A DNA stretch of 64,000 nt from CAWELS01 sp964468205 (lineage in GTDB: Bacteria; Acidobacteriota; Terriglobia; Bryobacterales; Bryobacteraceae), in NCBI GenBank assembly GCA_964468205.1, contig CAYXVG010000038.1, positions 1 through 64,000 on the forward strand, read 5' to 3'. Shown one piece after another: positions 52,842 to 61,969 of the stretch. The translations under genes were made by a program, and so were the position numbers. The notes beneath the pieces were generated by a model, which worked only from the letters and a program-made list of their open reading frames with translations, was not told the DNA's origin and ran no database searches. How positions within the stretch are numbered: the stretch's first letter is position 1; the number at the start of each line of letters is the position of its first letter.

Positions 52842-54310
52842 ATCGTCTCGATTCTCCCTTCCCCCGGCTCGTATTCAATCTTCTCGGGCGCCGGGCAGCT
52901 TTCATCCGGAGCGAGCAGACTCGGCCGGTCTTCCTCTTCTTCTTCCGCCTCGGCCGTGACCTTCTTGAGCTCTTCCTTCATCTGCCCGAAGGCGGCCGTT
53001 TGGCGGATGAGGTTCTCCTTCTCCGGCAGAAAGAGAATCTCGCGTTTGGATTCCACCATCCGCTCGTAGAACGGCGGATGGGTGCGGAACCAGCTCAAAC
53101 CCCTGACGTAGCCCTCGCGGGTAGCCATCTTGTCGAAGAAACGAATGAAGCCGGTGGGGTCGTAGCCGGCCTTCCAAGCGTACTGCACACCGAGTTGATC
53201 CGCCTCGAGCTCGAAGTCACGGCTCACGCCAAGCAGGTCGAGACTGAGCACCATTCCGAGGCCGTAGAAGCCGTACTGGAGGGCGTAGTACATTCCAATG
53301 CTCGCCACCCCGCCCGTGAGAACCAGAGCCGCCACTTGCGCGGCTTGATAGATGATGGAGGAGACGGTGGCCCGCTTCATCAAACGGCGCCCGTGACGGG
53401 CGGTCACGTGGGCGATTTCATGGGCGATGACGCCGGCAAGCTGCGCTTCGTCCTCGGCGGCTTCGAGCAGACCGCGCTGGAGGGACAGGAAGCCCCCCGG
53501 CAAGGCAAAGGCGTTGATTTCCTTGGAATTGAGTACGGTCACGTTGATCGGCACCTGCAAATCCGAGTGGCGGGCGATCTTCGAGGCGAGGTCGCGCACG
53601 TATTGGCGCACGGCCTCGTTCTCGATCTCCGGAGGCATCAGTCCGGTCCGCTTTAACTCGTCCACCGCGTCGCGCCCGGTCTTGACGTCTTTCTCCTGAT
53701 CCCGGCCAACCTCGCGGAAGCCGATGTCTTCGACATCGCTCCACCGGCGGTTGTGGAACTCCCCGGTCTCAAGCCGGCGCTGAATCTCGCGGTACTCGTC
53801 CGGCCACTTCTCGATCACGTCAAGCTTGGCGAGGCGGTTTGAGTAGGCGACGGGAACGGCGTGCCCGGCCAGCATTTCGGCGTCTTTCTTCTGCAGGCGA
53901 GCGTTCTGGATCCGGCAGTGAAGCTGACGGCGCTGCTCGGCGTCGAGACCGGCGGTGCGGCGCTTCAGCTCATCCTGTGCGGCCCGCAGGTCCTCGTCCT
54001 CGCGTTTGGCGCGGTCATTCCACAATTTGACACAGTATTTCCGAGAGTCTTTGAGGTACTTCCGCATACTGTCGATCTGCCCACGACTGAACTCCAAGGT
54101 GGGAGCGGCTTCGAACAACTCGTCATAGGAGAGGAGGATCGCCTCCCGGAGCGGGTCGAAGACGGCGGGGGGGAGGTCGGGCTGCGGGGGGACCGACGCC
54201 GCGGGCGCCACAGTGGGCGCGAGAAGAAGCTCGACGGAAATGATTGCGATCAGGGCGCGGACGTCAAGCTGCTTGATAAGGGAAACGTATTCGGAAATCT
54301 TGCTTCTCAT
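52820..54310 (-). CDS. M48 family zinc metalloprotease
   Basis: A 496-aa secreted or membrane protease. The zinc motif is GVIAHEIAHVTARHGRR (HExxH), with the third ligand Glu in DFELEADQLGVQYAWKAGYD. An N-terminal hydrophobic stretch (about 20-40) precedes a helical region with many charged residues (about 60-200), which holds RREDEDLRAAQDELKRR-like coiled segments. This may be the BepA/Loi-type outer-membrane quality-control group. The ATG at 54310 has GGGAGG upstream; the extra in-frame codons to 54421 are rejected. It heads the M48-VWFA-HtrA operon. Confidence 0.9.
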   Translation of the reverse strand: MRSKISEYVSLIKQLDVRALIAIISVELLLAPTVAPAASVPPQPDLPPAVFDPLREAILLSYDELFEAAPTLEFSRGQIDSMRKYLKDSRKYCVKLWNDRAKREDEDLRAAQDELKRRTAGLDAEQRRQLHCRIQNARLQKKDAEMLAGHAVPVAYSNRLAKLDVIEKWPDEYREIQRRLETGEFHNRRWSDVEDIGFREVGRDQEKDVKTGRDAVDELKRTGLMPPEIENEAVRQYVRDLASKIARHSDLQVPINVTVLNSKEINAFALPGGFLSLQRGLLEAAEDEAQLAGVIAHEIAHVTARHGRRLMKRATVSSIIYQAAQVAALVLTGGVASIGMYYALQYGFYGLGMVLSLDLLGVSRDFELEADQLGVQYAWKAGYDPTGFIRFFDKMATREGYVRGLSWFRTHPPFYERMVESKREILFLPEKENLIRQTAAFGQMKEELKKVTAEAEEEEEDRPSLLAPDESCPAPEKIEYEPGEGRIETICSLPVS

Positions 54311-54381
54311 GCCGTCAACACCTCCCGGCAGTTGCCAACAGGAAAAGGCTAGATTCGGGGTGGCTGGGCCACTTGTCTTGT

Positions 54382-54399
54382 TTCGTCTGGTGAGACGAA
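54382..54399. promoter_or_regulatory. Perfect inverted repeat upstream of the M48 operon
   Basis: TTCGTCT (54382-54388) and AGACGAA (54393-54399) flank GGTG, about 75 bases upstream of the M48 start and close to a TAGTAT that could be its -10 on the minus strand. It could be an operator for envelope-stress control; the binding protein is unknown. Confidence 0.4.
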
Positions 54400-54421
54400 T
54401 ACTACACAATCTTGGTTTCAT

Positions 54422-55308
54422 AAAATATGATGGCTATTCGCTCAACTATAGTCACTGCCAGTAGGCCGCGCCGAGGAACGGATTCTCGGGAAGTTGCCGG
54501 TTTTGTGAAGGGGCCGTGATACCAAAGCGGATGTTAGTGCGTGAAGCCGTCGGCAAAGATCCTGTCCCCCAGCGCTCCGGGATGAACACTACTTCAAGGT
54601 GTTACGTGTGTGGATGGTATTCTATATAACTGATAACTGATCTCTTTTCTTGGAGTTGTACGTATCTTTTTTTGTAATCTTACATGCGAAACCAACACTT
54701 ACGGTTCGTGTACTTAGAAGCGCGTCAGACCACGAGAGGGAGCAGCCGGACAGGCGGCCGGCGAGCTTGCCGGGGCAGTACTCACGCTGAGATTCGACGG
54801 CGCCGCAGCGTGGCGACGCCTCGCGAACCTGGAGTCAATTGTGAGGCGCGGATCGTGGGCCTTCTGCTGAAAGGTTAGACCCATACCGCGCACGGCAGGA
54901 GGAGGAACGGTTGTAACTGCCTGGAAATGTTGCTCCGATTTTTTTGGAAATCGATGTGAATCGCTGAAGGCCATTAGTTCGGCACGGATCCCAGCCACCG
55001 AACGGGTAGGCGGGAAGCCGCTACGTCAGCGGGGGTTCTCCGGCGGAGTAGCTGGAGGTCCCGCACATGCTGGCCGCCCGTAAGTAATGTTGCCCATGAA
55101 GCCGGCGCAAAGGGTCCAGGCGGTCAATGGGAGCGATCCTCTCGGAGCATTCGCTTTGCCGGGGGGAATCGACCGGCGGTTTCGCGCCTCGAGCGCAGCC
55201 TCCGCGTCTGTTCGAGCAACGCCTGGGAGCGGACGCATTCGCTTGGGACGGCCACGTTGTTGGCGAGCTTCGATGCGGCGCCTGAAGGGGCGGTGTACGG
55301 GAGACGCA
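54422..55308. other. Decayed, partly AT-rich intergenic region
   Basis: About 890 bp with no convincing gene. The first 250 bp are much more AT-rich than the rest of the window (runs such as ATTCTATATAACTGATAACT). Short open frames here have no family match and arginine-rich, low-complexity translations typical of antisense noise. It may be the remains of an inserted element. Confidence 0.55.
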
Positions 55309-55339
55309 TTCGCTTGGGACGGCCACGTTGTTGGCGAGC
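55232..55339. repeat. 37-bp direct repeat, copies 71 bp apart
   Basis: A 37-base sequence beginning GACGCATTCGCTTGGGACGG occurs at 55232-55268 and again at 55303-55339. The right copy contains the end of the FitA-like antitoxin remnant, so the left copy is a duplicated fragment of it. Confidence 0.9.
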
Positions 55340-55444
55340 AGTTTCAGGAGTTCCGCGGAGATGGAAGTTCGGTTTCGCCGGGCACGGGCGCGGAGCGCTT
55401 CATATAGGTCGTCGGGGATTTTCGGAAGGTAATAGAGTGGGCAC
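55309..55444 (-). pseudogene. FitA-like ribbon-helix-helix antitoxin remnant
   Basis: The frame reads YLPKIPDDLYEALRARARRN then RTSISAELLKLL, the ribbon-helix-helix N-terminus of FitA-type antitoxins (usual start VPTLYVRNIPDDLY...). A GTG at 55444 gives the expected first residues V-P-T-L in another frame. The match continues only if one T in CTATTACC is removed, so there is an early one-base frameshift. The C-terminal toxin-binding part and the partner PIN toxin are missing. It is a dead toxin-antitoxin relic in a repeat-rich gap. Confidence 0.68.
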
Positions 55445-55547
55445 GGCTTCTCAGGCCAAATCGAGCAAATCCATCGAATAGCGGAATAGCCCGGGTGGGC
55501 CGGGAGAGACGCCGTTCGGATTTGCGCGGCGGGCGGCACTTTCCGCC

Positions 55548-55658
55548 GTTGCATTCCGGCGTGGTGGATTGCGGAGCCTGTGCGGTCCGGATGGCGCTCG
55601 GACAGCTACTCGCAGACCCAGTTGCATTCCGGCGTGGTGGATTGCGGAGCCTGTGCGG
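55548..55658. repeat. 38-bp direct repeat, copies 73 bp apart
   Basis: A 38-base sequence beginning GTTGCATTCCGGCGTGGTGG occurs at 55548-55585 and again at 55621-55658, directly upstream of sulfatase 3. Together with the 37-bp pair nearby it shows repeated small tandem duplication in this gap. Confidence 0.9.
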
Positions 55659-55665
55659 GAGGGAA

Positions 55666-55671
55666 TACGAT
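55666..55671 (+). promoter_or_regulatory. Putative -10 box of sulfatase 3
   Basis: TACGAT lies 10 bases before the ATG at 55682 with only a weak purine stretch between. The direct repeat ends 8 bases upstream of it. Confidence 0.32.
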
Positions 55672-55681
55672 ACGCACGAGA

Positions 55682-57169
55682 ATGAGATTCTTGATTGCTG
55701 TTTTTGTGTCCTTCGCTTGTGCGCTGGGGGCGCAGGAGCCCGCGTTTCGGCCGGCGCCGGCAAGAAACGTGCTGCTGATCACGTTCGATGACTTGCGGCA
55801 GGATACACCCGGGTTTAACGGCGGGCCGGCGAAGACGCCGCAGATGGACCGGCTGGCGGCGGTGTCGGCGAATTTCAAGAATGCGATGACAACGGTGGGG
55901 TTGTGCTCGCCGTCGCGGGCAACGTTGTTCACCGGGCGTTACGGGCACCAGACCGGGCTCGACGACAATGTCTTCGTCTGGCACTCGCGGCTGACGAATC
56001 TCTCCTACCGGGAGACTACGTTGATTGAGTGGGCGCGGGAAGCAGGGTACTTCACGGGCTACTTCGGCAAGTGGCATCTGGGGCCGGACGGGCCAATCCG
56101 CCGCGGGGCGCACCGCTTCAACGACGAGGGATTCGAGAGGCGCGGAAAGCCGGGCAGCTACCGGCAGCCGAAGGGGCATGAGGATATCAAACGCTACTAC
56201 GAGCCGCACCGGTCCTTCGCCGAGAAGCCCGAATACTACGGCACGCGGAAAGGGACGTTCGAGGATACGCGGGAGTTCCGCTACACGCAACAGGCCGTTT
56301 CGTTTCTGAACGAGGCGAGCGAACGGAAGCGTCCGTTCCTGCTGTGCGTGAACTACAATGGCCCGCACCCGCCCTACGTTACGCCGGCTCCGTTCAACCG
56401 GATGTATTCGCCGGAGCAGGTGCAGCCGCCCCCTAACTTCCTGCACCGCAGCGAGGCGAAGCCGCGCTATCAGAACGACATTCTCTGGTACTGGCACGAC
56501 ACCGGCCACCTCAGCGGGACCGACTGGCGGCGGATGAATTCCTATTACTGGGGTTTCCTCTCGATGCTGGATCTGTTCGTGGGGCAACTGCTCGATGCAT
56601 TGGAGCAGACAGGCGTCATGGAGGAGACGATGATCGTGATGGCGGGCGACCAGGGGAGCATGCTGGGCGAGCACGGTCTCTACGACAAGGGGCCGTACGC
56701 TTACGAGGAGTTGATGCGGATACCGCTGCTGGTGCGCGTTCCGGAAGCCGGAGGGCGAACGGTGGAGCGGCAGGTCTCCATAGTCGACATCAACGAGACG
56801 GTGGTGGATTGGCTCGGACTGCGGCCCGGGAGGGGGAAGCGCTTCAGCCGGTCGCTGCTGCCGCTGGCGAGGGGGGAGTCCGGGACATGGAGCGGCGTGG
56901 CGGACGAGGCGTTCTACCGCTATGAGTGGTACAACGGCAAGTGGTACGGGATCCGTACGATCCGGACGCCGGAGTGGAAGTACTGCTGGAATCCGGTGGG
57001 AGTGGATGAGCTGTATCACCTGGTGGACGATCCATACGAGCTCAAAAACCGGATCAGCGATCCGGCGGCGGAGGGGGCGCTCGGCCGGCTTCGCGGGCGG
57101 CTCCAGAGGCATCTGGAGGAGACGGAGGATCCGCTGGCGGAGCGGTACCGGGAGGAGTACGGGCTGTAG
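55682..57169 (+). CDS. Sulfatase 3, secreted
   Basis: A 495-aa arylsulfatase-family enzyme with a signal peptide (about residues 1-18). The formylglycine motif is CSPSRATLFTGRYGHQTG. Metal-site segments are NVLLITFDDLRQDTPG, GYFGKWHLGPDGPIRRG and IVMAGDQGSMLGEHGLYDK, where the usual DHG/DNG is DQG. The middle has FLLCVNYNGPHPPYVTPA. The ATG at 55682 gives the signal peptide; the longer frame from 55580 runs through the 38-bp repeat and is rejected. No maturase, carbohydrate transporter or glycosidase gene is adjacent. Confidence 0.92.
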   Translation: MRFLIAVFVSFACALGAQEPAFRPAPARNVLLITFDDLRQDTPGFNGGPAKTPQMDRLAAVSANFKNAMTTVGLCSPSRATLFTGRYGHQTGLDDNVFVWHSRLTNLSYRETTLIEWAREAGYFTGYFGKWHLGPDGPIRRGAHRFNDEGFERRGKPGSYRQPKGHEDIKRYYEPHRSFAEKPEYYGTRKGTFEDTREFRYTQQAVSFLNEASERKRPFLLCVNYNGPHPPYVTPAPFNRMYSPEQVQPPPNFLHRSEAKPRYQNDILWYWHDTGHLSGTDWRRMNSYYWGFLSMLDLFVGQLLDALEQTGVMEETMIVMAGDQGSMLGEHGLYDKGPYAYEELMRIPLLVRVPEAGGRTVERQVSIVDINETVVDWLGLRPGRGKRFSRSLLPLARGESGTWSGVADEAFYRYEWYNGKWYGIRTIRTPEWKYCWNPVGVDELYHLVDDPYELKNRISDPAAEGALGRLRGRLQRHLEETEDPLAERYREEYGL

Positions 57170-57274
57170 GGGGGCGGGCGAGGCCTGGTGGCGGGCGAGG
57201 CGGCTTTTCGCTGGCCGGGTGAAAGGAACCCCCTGCTGGCGGCATTTCCATATCGAGCGCGCAACGGAGCGCGT

Positions 57275-57280
57275 TATGAT
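57275..57280 (+). promoter_or_regulatory. Putative -10 box of the second YjbQ gene
   Basis: TATGAT lies 8 bases before the ATG at 57289 with no Shine-Dalgarno. Confidence 0.35.
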
Positions 57281-57288
57281 CGCTTGGT

Positions 57289-57702
57289 ATGAAGTCTCAT
57301 ACCGCGTATTTATGGTTTCACACGAAGAAGCACCGCGAGTTCATCAACATCACCGGAGAGGTGGAGGAGGCGGTAGCCAAGAGCGGCGTCCAGGAAGGCC
57401 TGGCGCTGGTTTCGGCGATGCACATCACCGCGGCGGTGTGGGTGAACGATGCCGAGGACGGGCTTCTTCAGGATATCGATGAGTGGCTTGAGAAGCTGGC
57501 GCCGTTCCGGCAGGACTACCGGCATCACCGGACGGGCGAGACCAACGGCGATTCGCATTTGAAGAATCTGCTGGTGCATAACCAGACGATCCTTCCCATC
57601 ACGGATGGCAAGCTGGATCTCGGTCCGTGGCAGGCGGTTTACTACGCCGAGTTCGACGGGCAGCGGCGGAAGCGGGCCATCATCAAGATCATCGGCGAGT
57701 AG
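57289..57702 (+). CDS. YjbQ/UPF0047 family protein (copy 2)
   Basis: A 137-aa protein of the UPF0047 (YjbQ) family, more like the YugU/archaeal branch than copy 1. It has HREFINITGEVEEAV, AMHITAAVWVNDAEDGLLQD (where copy 1 has QENADPDV), YRHHRTGETNGDSHLKNLL, ILPITDGKLDLGPWQAVYYAEF and the end KIIGE. It starts 40 bp before the DUF4139 gene on the same strand and probably shares its transcript. The role is uncertain, as for copy 1. Confidence 0.88.
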   Translation: MKSHTAYLWFHTKKHREFINITGEVEEAVAKSGVQEGLALVSAMHITAAVWVNDAEDGLLQDIDEWLEKLAPFRQDYRHHRTGETNGDSHLKNLLVHNQTILPITDGKLDLGPWQAVYYAEFDGQRRKRAIIKIIGE

Positions 57703-57742
57703 GCGGCCGGCGGACGAAGCGGCCGGCAAAGTTGGGAGGACC

Positions 57743-59725
57743 ATGATGTGGCGGATGATTGGGCTTTTGGCCTGTTTTGCAATGGGCGCGGCGGCGGAGC
57801 TGCCGGTGAAGAAGGTAGTGCTGTACAAGCACGGCGTTGGATACTTCGAGCGGTCGGGCGAGTTAGGCCCGGGCGAGTCGGCGCGGCTGGATTTCAAGGC
57901 GGACGAGATGAACGACGTGTTGAAGTCGCTGACGCTGCAAGTCTCCGGCGGTGAAAAGGTGGCGGCGCTGCGGTATGACGCCAGCGAATCGACCGAGGCG
58001 CGGCTGTCGAAGTTCCCGCTGCGGCTGGACCCGCAGCAGCCGCTGGTGCATCTGCTCGATCAGCTCAAGGGCGAAACGCTCACGATCTCCTACGGTGACG
58101 TCCGAAGCGAGACGGGCATGATCGTGGGGGCCAGGCTCGTGCCGGCCACCCAGGAGCGGCCGCAAGCCGAGGAAGCGACGCTCCTGCTTGAGTCGGGCGA
58201 GATGGTGGTCCGGCCGCTCGCGGGGGCGACCATCCGGTTCGAGGAACCGGAGTTGCAGCTCCAGTTGCGGGATTACCTGCGGGTGCTGGCCGGGGCGCGG
58301 TCGCAGGAAAAACGCAGCGTCTACATTGATTCCACCGACTCGGGCCGCCGGGAGCTCCGGGCGAGCTACATGATCCCGGCGCCGGTGTGGAAGTCGAGCT
58401 ACCGGTTGATTTTCGCCGGGGAAGGCAAACCGGTGCTGGAAGGCTGGGCGATTGTGGACAACACGACGGGCGATGACTGGAACAACGTGCAGTTGTCGCT
58501 GGTATCCGGCCGGCCGATCTCTTTCATCAGCCGGCTCTACGAGCCGAAACATGTGAAGCGTCCGGTGGCGGAGTTGCCGGAGGACCGGGTTGAGGGCCCG
58601 CAGGTTCACGCCGGGGCGTTGCAGTCGAAGTCGGCAGCGCCGGCGCCGGAGGCTCCACGGGCGGCGGAGATGCGCACGCTCGGAATGGCGGGCGCGGATG
58701 AAGCCGCGGAACCCGGGCGCGTGGCGGGATTCGCGCGGAGCAGCGTCGCTGCGAGCGCGGAGGGCCGGGAGATCGGGGAGCTTTTCGAGTACTCTTTCGC
58801 GGCGCCGGTAACCGTGCGGCAGAACGAATCCGCGATGCTGCCGTTTCTGCAACAGGAGATCGATTCGCGAAAGATTCTGGTCTATACGGGGAATTCCACG
58901 CACCCGCTGCATGCGGCGGAGTTGACGAATTCGACCGGGAAGACGCTCGACGGGGGTCCCATCACCGTGTTTGAAGGCGGAGCGTATGGAGGTGAGGCGT
59001 TGATGGAGACGCTGAAGCCGGGCGATGAGCGGCTCATCAGCTATGGGATCGACCTCGGCACGCGGATCTCCACGGCCTTCGATTCGGACCGGCAGCGGGT
59101 GCGTGAAGTGCACATGCGGCGCGGGGTGCTGACGGCGAGATCCTCGATCCGGGAAACCCGCACTTACACTATCCGCAATATCGATCAGAAACAGAAGACC
59201 CTGGTGATTGAGCATCAGGCGCGGCCGGGGTACCAGCTCATTGACCGGACGCCAGACGAGAAGACGGCCAACGCCTACCGGTTCGAAGTGGAGCTGGCCG
59301 CCGGCGCCTCCGAGACGTTTCCAGTGGTAGAGGAGCGGGTGCTCACGAATACCATAGCCGTGGCCAATCTGACGCCCGACGTGCTGGTCACCTATGTAGA
59401 GAACAAAGAGATCAGCGAGCAGGCGCGGGCGCGATTGCGGGAGATTCTTGATGTGAAGCGGCAGATCGCCGCAGTGGACAGCGAGTTGCAGAATATCGAG
59501 GCCGAGCGGCGGAGCCTGGCCGAGGACCAGGAGCGGCTACGGCAGAACATCAGCAGTCTGAGCCGGGTAAGCGGCCAACAGGGCCAGGTGGAGAAGTACG
59601 CGGCGCAACTGGCGGAGCAGGAGACGCGCATGGCGGCGATGCGGGACGAGTTGAGCGAACTCAAGAAGAAGAAAATGGAGTTCGAAAGAGCGCTCGCGCA
59701 ATTGATTGAAACGATGGAGTTCTGA
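57743..59725 (+). CDS. DUF4139 domain exported protein
   Basis: A 660-aa protein with a signal peptide (about residues 1-18). It begins LPVKKVVLYKHGVGYFERSG, the typical opening of DUF4139/DUF4140 proteins, which are beta-rich and of unknown function. The DUF4139 core lies around YMIPAPVWKSSYRLIF, DNTTGDDWNNVQLSLVSGRP and VPVSE-like strands, up to about residue 550. The last 100 residues are a long coiled coil (DVKRQIAAVDSELQNIEAER). GGGAGG precedes the ATG. An Ala/Pro-rich insert lies near 290-330. The role may be structural in the envelope, by inference only. Confidence 0.85.
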   Translation: MMWRMIGLLACFAMGAAAELPVKKVVLYKHGVGYFERSGELGPGESARLDFKADEMNDVLKSLTLQVSGGEKVAALRYDASESTEARLSKFPLRLDPQQPLVHLLDQLKGETLTISYGDVRSETGMIVGARLVPATQERPQAEEATLLLESGEMVVRPLAGATIRFEEPELQLQLRDYLRVLAGARSQEKRSVYIDSTDSGRRELRASYMIPAPVWKSSYRLIFAGEGKPVLEGWAIVDNTTGDDWNNVQLSLVSGRPISFISRLYEPKHVKRPVAELPEDRVEGPQVHAGALQSKSAAPAPEAPRAAEMRTLGMAGADEAAEPGRVAGFARSSVAASAEGREIGELFEYSFAAPVTVRQNESAMLPFLQQEIDSRKILVYTGNSTHPLHAAELTNSTGKTLDGGPITVFEGGAYGGEALMETLKPGDERLISYGIDLGTRISTAFDSDRQRVREVHMRRGVLTARSSIRETRTYTIRNIDQKQKTLVIEHQARPGYQLIDRTPDEKTANAYRFEVELAAGASETFPVVEERVLTNTIAVANLTPDVLVTYVENKEISEQARARLREILDVKRQIAAVDSELQNIEAERRSLAEDQERLRQNISSLSRVSGQQGQVEKYAAQLAEQETRMAAMRDELSELKKKKMEFERALAQLIETMEF

Positions 59726-59752
59726 GCGGGAAGTAGTGGGAAACGCTCATGT

Positions 59753-59758
59753 TACACT
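59753..59758 (+). promoter_or_regulatory. Putative -10 box of the 121-aa membrane protein gene
   Basis: TACACT lies 8 bases before the ATG at 59767 with no Shine-Dalgarno. It would allow expression independent of the DUF4139 gene 40 bp upstream. Confidence 0.3.
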
Positions 59759-59766
59759 GAAGAGCG

Positions 59767-60132
59767 ATGAGTGGTTTAGGTGGGCCGGCGAAGAGATGGC
59801 TGCTGTGGGACTTCAAGCGCGGGAGTCCGCAGTATGACGTTATTGTCGCTCTGATTCTCGCTTTCATCTTCTTTGTACCGCAGGAGTTTTTCCGGGCGGA
59901 GCCGAAGGCCGCCCAAGCGGTGATGCTTCCCAACGACGGCGCCGCGGCGGTGTTTTGGATAGAGTCCGAGGCGCTTGCCGGCGTTGGCGCGGGCGGCCGC
60001 GATGCGAGGGTATCCGCACTGGTCCGGGATGCGTCCAAGGGTAAGGCTTACAAGATTAACCGGATTCAGGCGGTTCCTGACTCCGAAAACGAAATCCGCG
60101 GATACATGGCGTTCGCCTCGGCCGTTGAGTAG
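59767..60132 (+). CDS. Small single-span membrane protein of unknown function
   Basis: A 121-aa protein. A short cytoplasmic start (WLLWDFKRGSPQYDV) leads into one membrane helix (about residues 24-41, IVALILAFIFFVPQEFF) and a soluble tail of about 75 residues with strands and the charged end YKINRIQAVPDSENEI. I recognise the layout from other acidobacterial genomes but know no function. It lies between the DUF4139 and LolA-like genes on the same strand, so it may be part of an envelope module with them. Confidence 0.75.
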   Translation: MSGLGGPAKRWLLWDFKRGSPQYDVIVALILAFIFFVPQEFFRAEPKAAQAVMLPNDGAAAVFWIESEALAGVGAGGRDARVSALVRDASKGKAYKINRIQAVPDSENEIRGYMAFASAVE

Positions 60133-60253
60133 AGCGCAGGTAGAGTAGCGGGAGCCGGATGGATCCACTGGGCGGCGCCGGGGTCCGGCGATGGGGAGGC
60201 CGGAGGACGGTCCGGGAGACGCGCTTCACCGATGAGAACGGGAAGGAAGCCTA

Positions 60254-60937
60254 ATGAGAAACCGAATCGCACGACTCGGCTTGGCGTTTTGTTTGCCTGT
60301 GTTGCTGAGCGCCGATCCCTTGCAGGAGGTTTTGGCTCAGATGGAGGCGGCGGCGCAGGAGTTCACCGGGATGAAGGCCAAGATCCGGAAGGGCAGCTAC
60401 ACGGCGGTCATCGACGACCTTACCGAGGAGAGCGGTACGCTGTGGATGGAGCGTAAGGGCAGGGGGTCGGACGTGGTGATGAAGATTGATTTCACCGAGC
60501 CGGCCCCGCGCGCAGTCGCATTCTCGGGCAAGAAGGGGGAGATCTACTATCCGAAGATCAAGACCGTTCACGAATACGATCTGGGGAAGCACAAGTCGCT
60601 GGTGGAGTCTTTTTTGCTGCTCGGTTTTGGCACTTCCGGCAAGCAACTGACGAAAGAGTATTCGGTGAAGTACGTTGGCGAGGAAGAGATAGCGGGGCAG
60701 GCGGCGCACCGGCTGGAGTTGATTCCGAAAGACCGGAAAGCGAGAGAGAAGTTCACCTCGATTGACATGTGGGTGGCGAAGGACGGCGGGTATCCAGTGC
60801 AGCAGAAGTTCAACGCTCCCAGCGATGACTACACACGGATCACGTACACCGATGTCGAGATCAACCCGGAGTTGAGCCCAGGCGACTTGGCGCTGCAGTT
60901 GCCAGCGGACGTGAAGCGCGAGTTTCCCCAGAAGTAG
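60254..60937 (+). CDS. LolA-like outer-membrane lipoprotein-sorting protein
   Basis: A 227-aa periplasmic protein with a signal peptide (about residues 1-20). The beta-sheet body follows the LolA/LolB half-barrel: EVLAQMEAAAQEFTGMKAKI, then LWMERKGRGSDVVMKIDF with APRAVAFSGKKGEIYYPKI, LIPKDRKAREKFTSIDMWV and YTDVEINPELSPGDLALQLP. It resembles the DUF4292/outer-membrane lipoprotein-sorting group rather than classical LolA. GGAAGG lies before the ATG. It may bind lipid or lipoprotein acyl chains during transport. Confidence 0.85.
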   Translation: MRNRIARLGLAFCLPVLLSADPLQEVLAQMEAAAQEFTGMKAKIRKGSYTAVIDDLTEESGTLWMERKGRGSDVVMKIDFTEPAPRAVAFSGKKGEIYYPKIKTVHEYDLGKHKSLVESFLLLGFGTSGKQLTKEYSVKYVGEEEIAGQAAHRLELIPKDRKAREKFTSIDMWVAKDGGYPVQQKFNAPSDDYTRITYTDVEINPELSPGDLALQLPADVKREFPQK

Positions 60938-60944
60938 GCAGGTA

Positions 60945-61895
60945 TTATCGCCGGCTGGGGCGTTCGGCGCCGGAGTATTTGAGATATGGCCCAGGAGTTC
61001 CGCTGGGAAGTATCGTCCGTTCATCGGTTCGGGCTTGCATCAGCATGCGGGCGGTCATTTCGCGGGCGCCGGTGAGGTCGGTTCCTCGAAAATCAGCCGT
61101 CATCGTCTTCGCTCCGCCGAAGCGCGCTTCCCGAAGGTTGGCGCGATAGAAATCCGCGCCGGTCAGATTCGCATCGCGGAGGTCGCAACCGCTGAGGAGG
61201 GCGCGCGTGAAGTTGCTCCGCGAGAGGTCCGCGCCAGGGAATTTCGCGCCGGCGAGATCGGATTTGGTCAGGTTGCAGCCCTGGATGCGTGCAGAGCGGA
61301 AGTTCGCGGCCACGGCGGTAAGCCCGGTCATTTCGGAGAAGTCGATCTTCACATGGTAGAGTTGGGCGTCATCGAGGTCCGCTCCGTTGAGACAGCAATC
61401 GAAGAATCGCGCTTGATGGAAAGCCGCTTTTTTTGCCACGATGTTGGAGAGGTTGCATTCCCGGAAATTGGCCTCCACAAAGCGGCATTCGCTCATCTGG
61501 GCGTTCCGGAACGTAACGCGTTCGAGTCGGGCCTCGGTAAAGTTGGCGCGCGTCATCCAGGCGCGGTCCAGTTGGACATCCTCGAGTTCGGCTTCCATCA
61601 GGTCAGCGCCGGAGAGGGTTGATTTTCGAAGATCCAGGGCTGACAGTGTCGCTTTGATCAGCTTGGCGTCGGTGAAGTCCGCTTCGAGCCAAGTCACATA
61701 GCTGAGACTCGCGTAGCTGAGGTCTTTGCCGGGAATCCCCTTCCCGCTGAAGGTGGTCCCGCGAATCACCGCCTTTACTCCTGCCTTTTTGTGCTCGAGC
61801 CAGAGCCCGTGAGCTTTCACGATCACGGACAGATTCGGCCGGCTGGCGCCGGACGACACCTGAGCTTCCACATCACCCGCTTCGAGTTCAGTCAT
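60945..61895 (-). CDS. Pentapeptide-repeat protein
   Basis: A 316-aa cytoplasmic protein. After about 45 residues it is built of A(D/N)LXX-type five-residue repeats (for example TKSDLAGAKFPGADLSRSNF and LSGCDLRDANLTGADFYRAN) that form a right-handed quadrilateral beta helix. Two short non-repeat segments near residues 95 and 180 may be loops. No signal peptide or membrane helix is seen. Such proteins can mimic DNA or scaffold complexes; here the role is unknown. It is convergent with the LolA-like gene and divergent from the STAS gene. Confidence 0.9.
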   Translation of the reverse strand: MTELEAGDVEAQVSSGASRPNLSVIVKAHGLWLEHKKAGVKAVIRGTTFSGKGIPGKDLSYASLSYVTWLEADFTDAKLIKATLSALDLRKSTLSGADLMEAELEDVQLDRAWMTRANFTEARLERVTFRNAQMSECRFVEANFRECNLSNIVAKKAAFHQARFFDCCLNGADLDDAQLYHVKIDFSEMTGLTAVAANFRSARIQGCNLTKSDLAGAKFPGADLSRSNFTRALLSGCDLRDANLTGADFYRANLREARFGGAKTMTADFRGTDLTGAREMTARMLMQARTDERTILPSGTPGPYLKYSGAERPSRR

Positions 61896-61969
61896 CCTCT
61901 AACACCCCTTATCGGATTAACCAGAGGGTTCTTGCGGATTCCGCGCAACAATCCACCTTCGGGAGGCTC

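Noticed and set aside
54684..54998. Small frames on both strands in the AT-rich gap
   Set aside because: Mutually antisense, low complexity and without start signals or matches.
55451..57112. 553-codon minus-strand frame opposite sulfatase 3
   Set aside because: Arg/Pro/His-rich translation with no domain, antisense to a gene with intact catalytic motifs.
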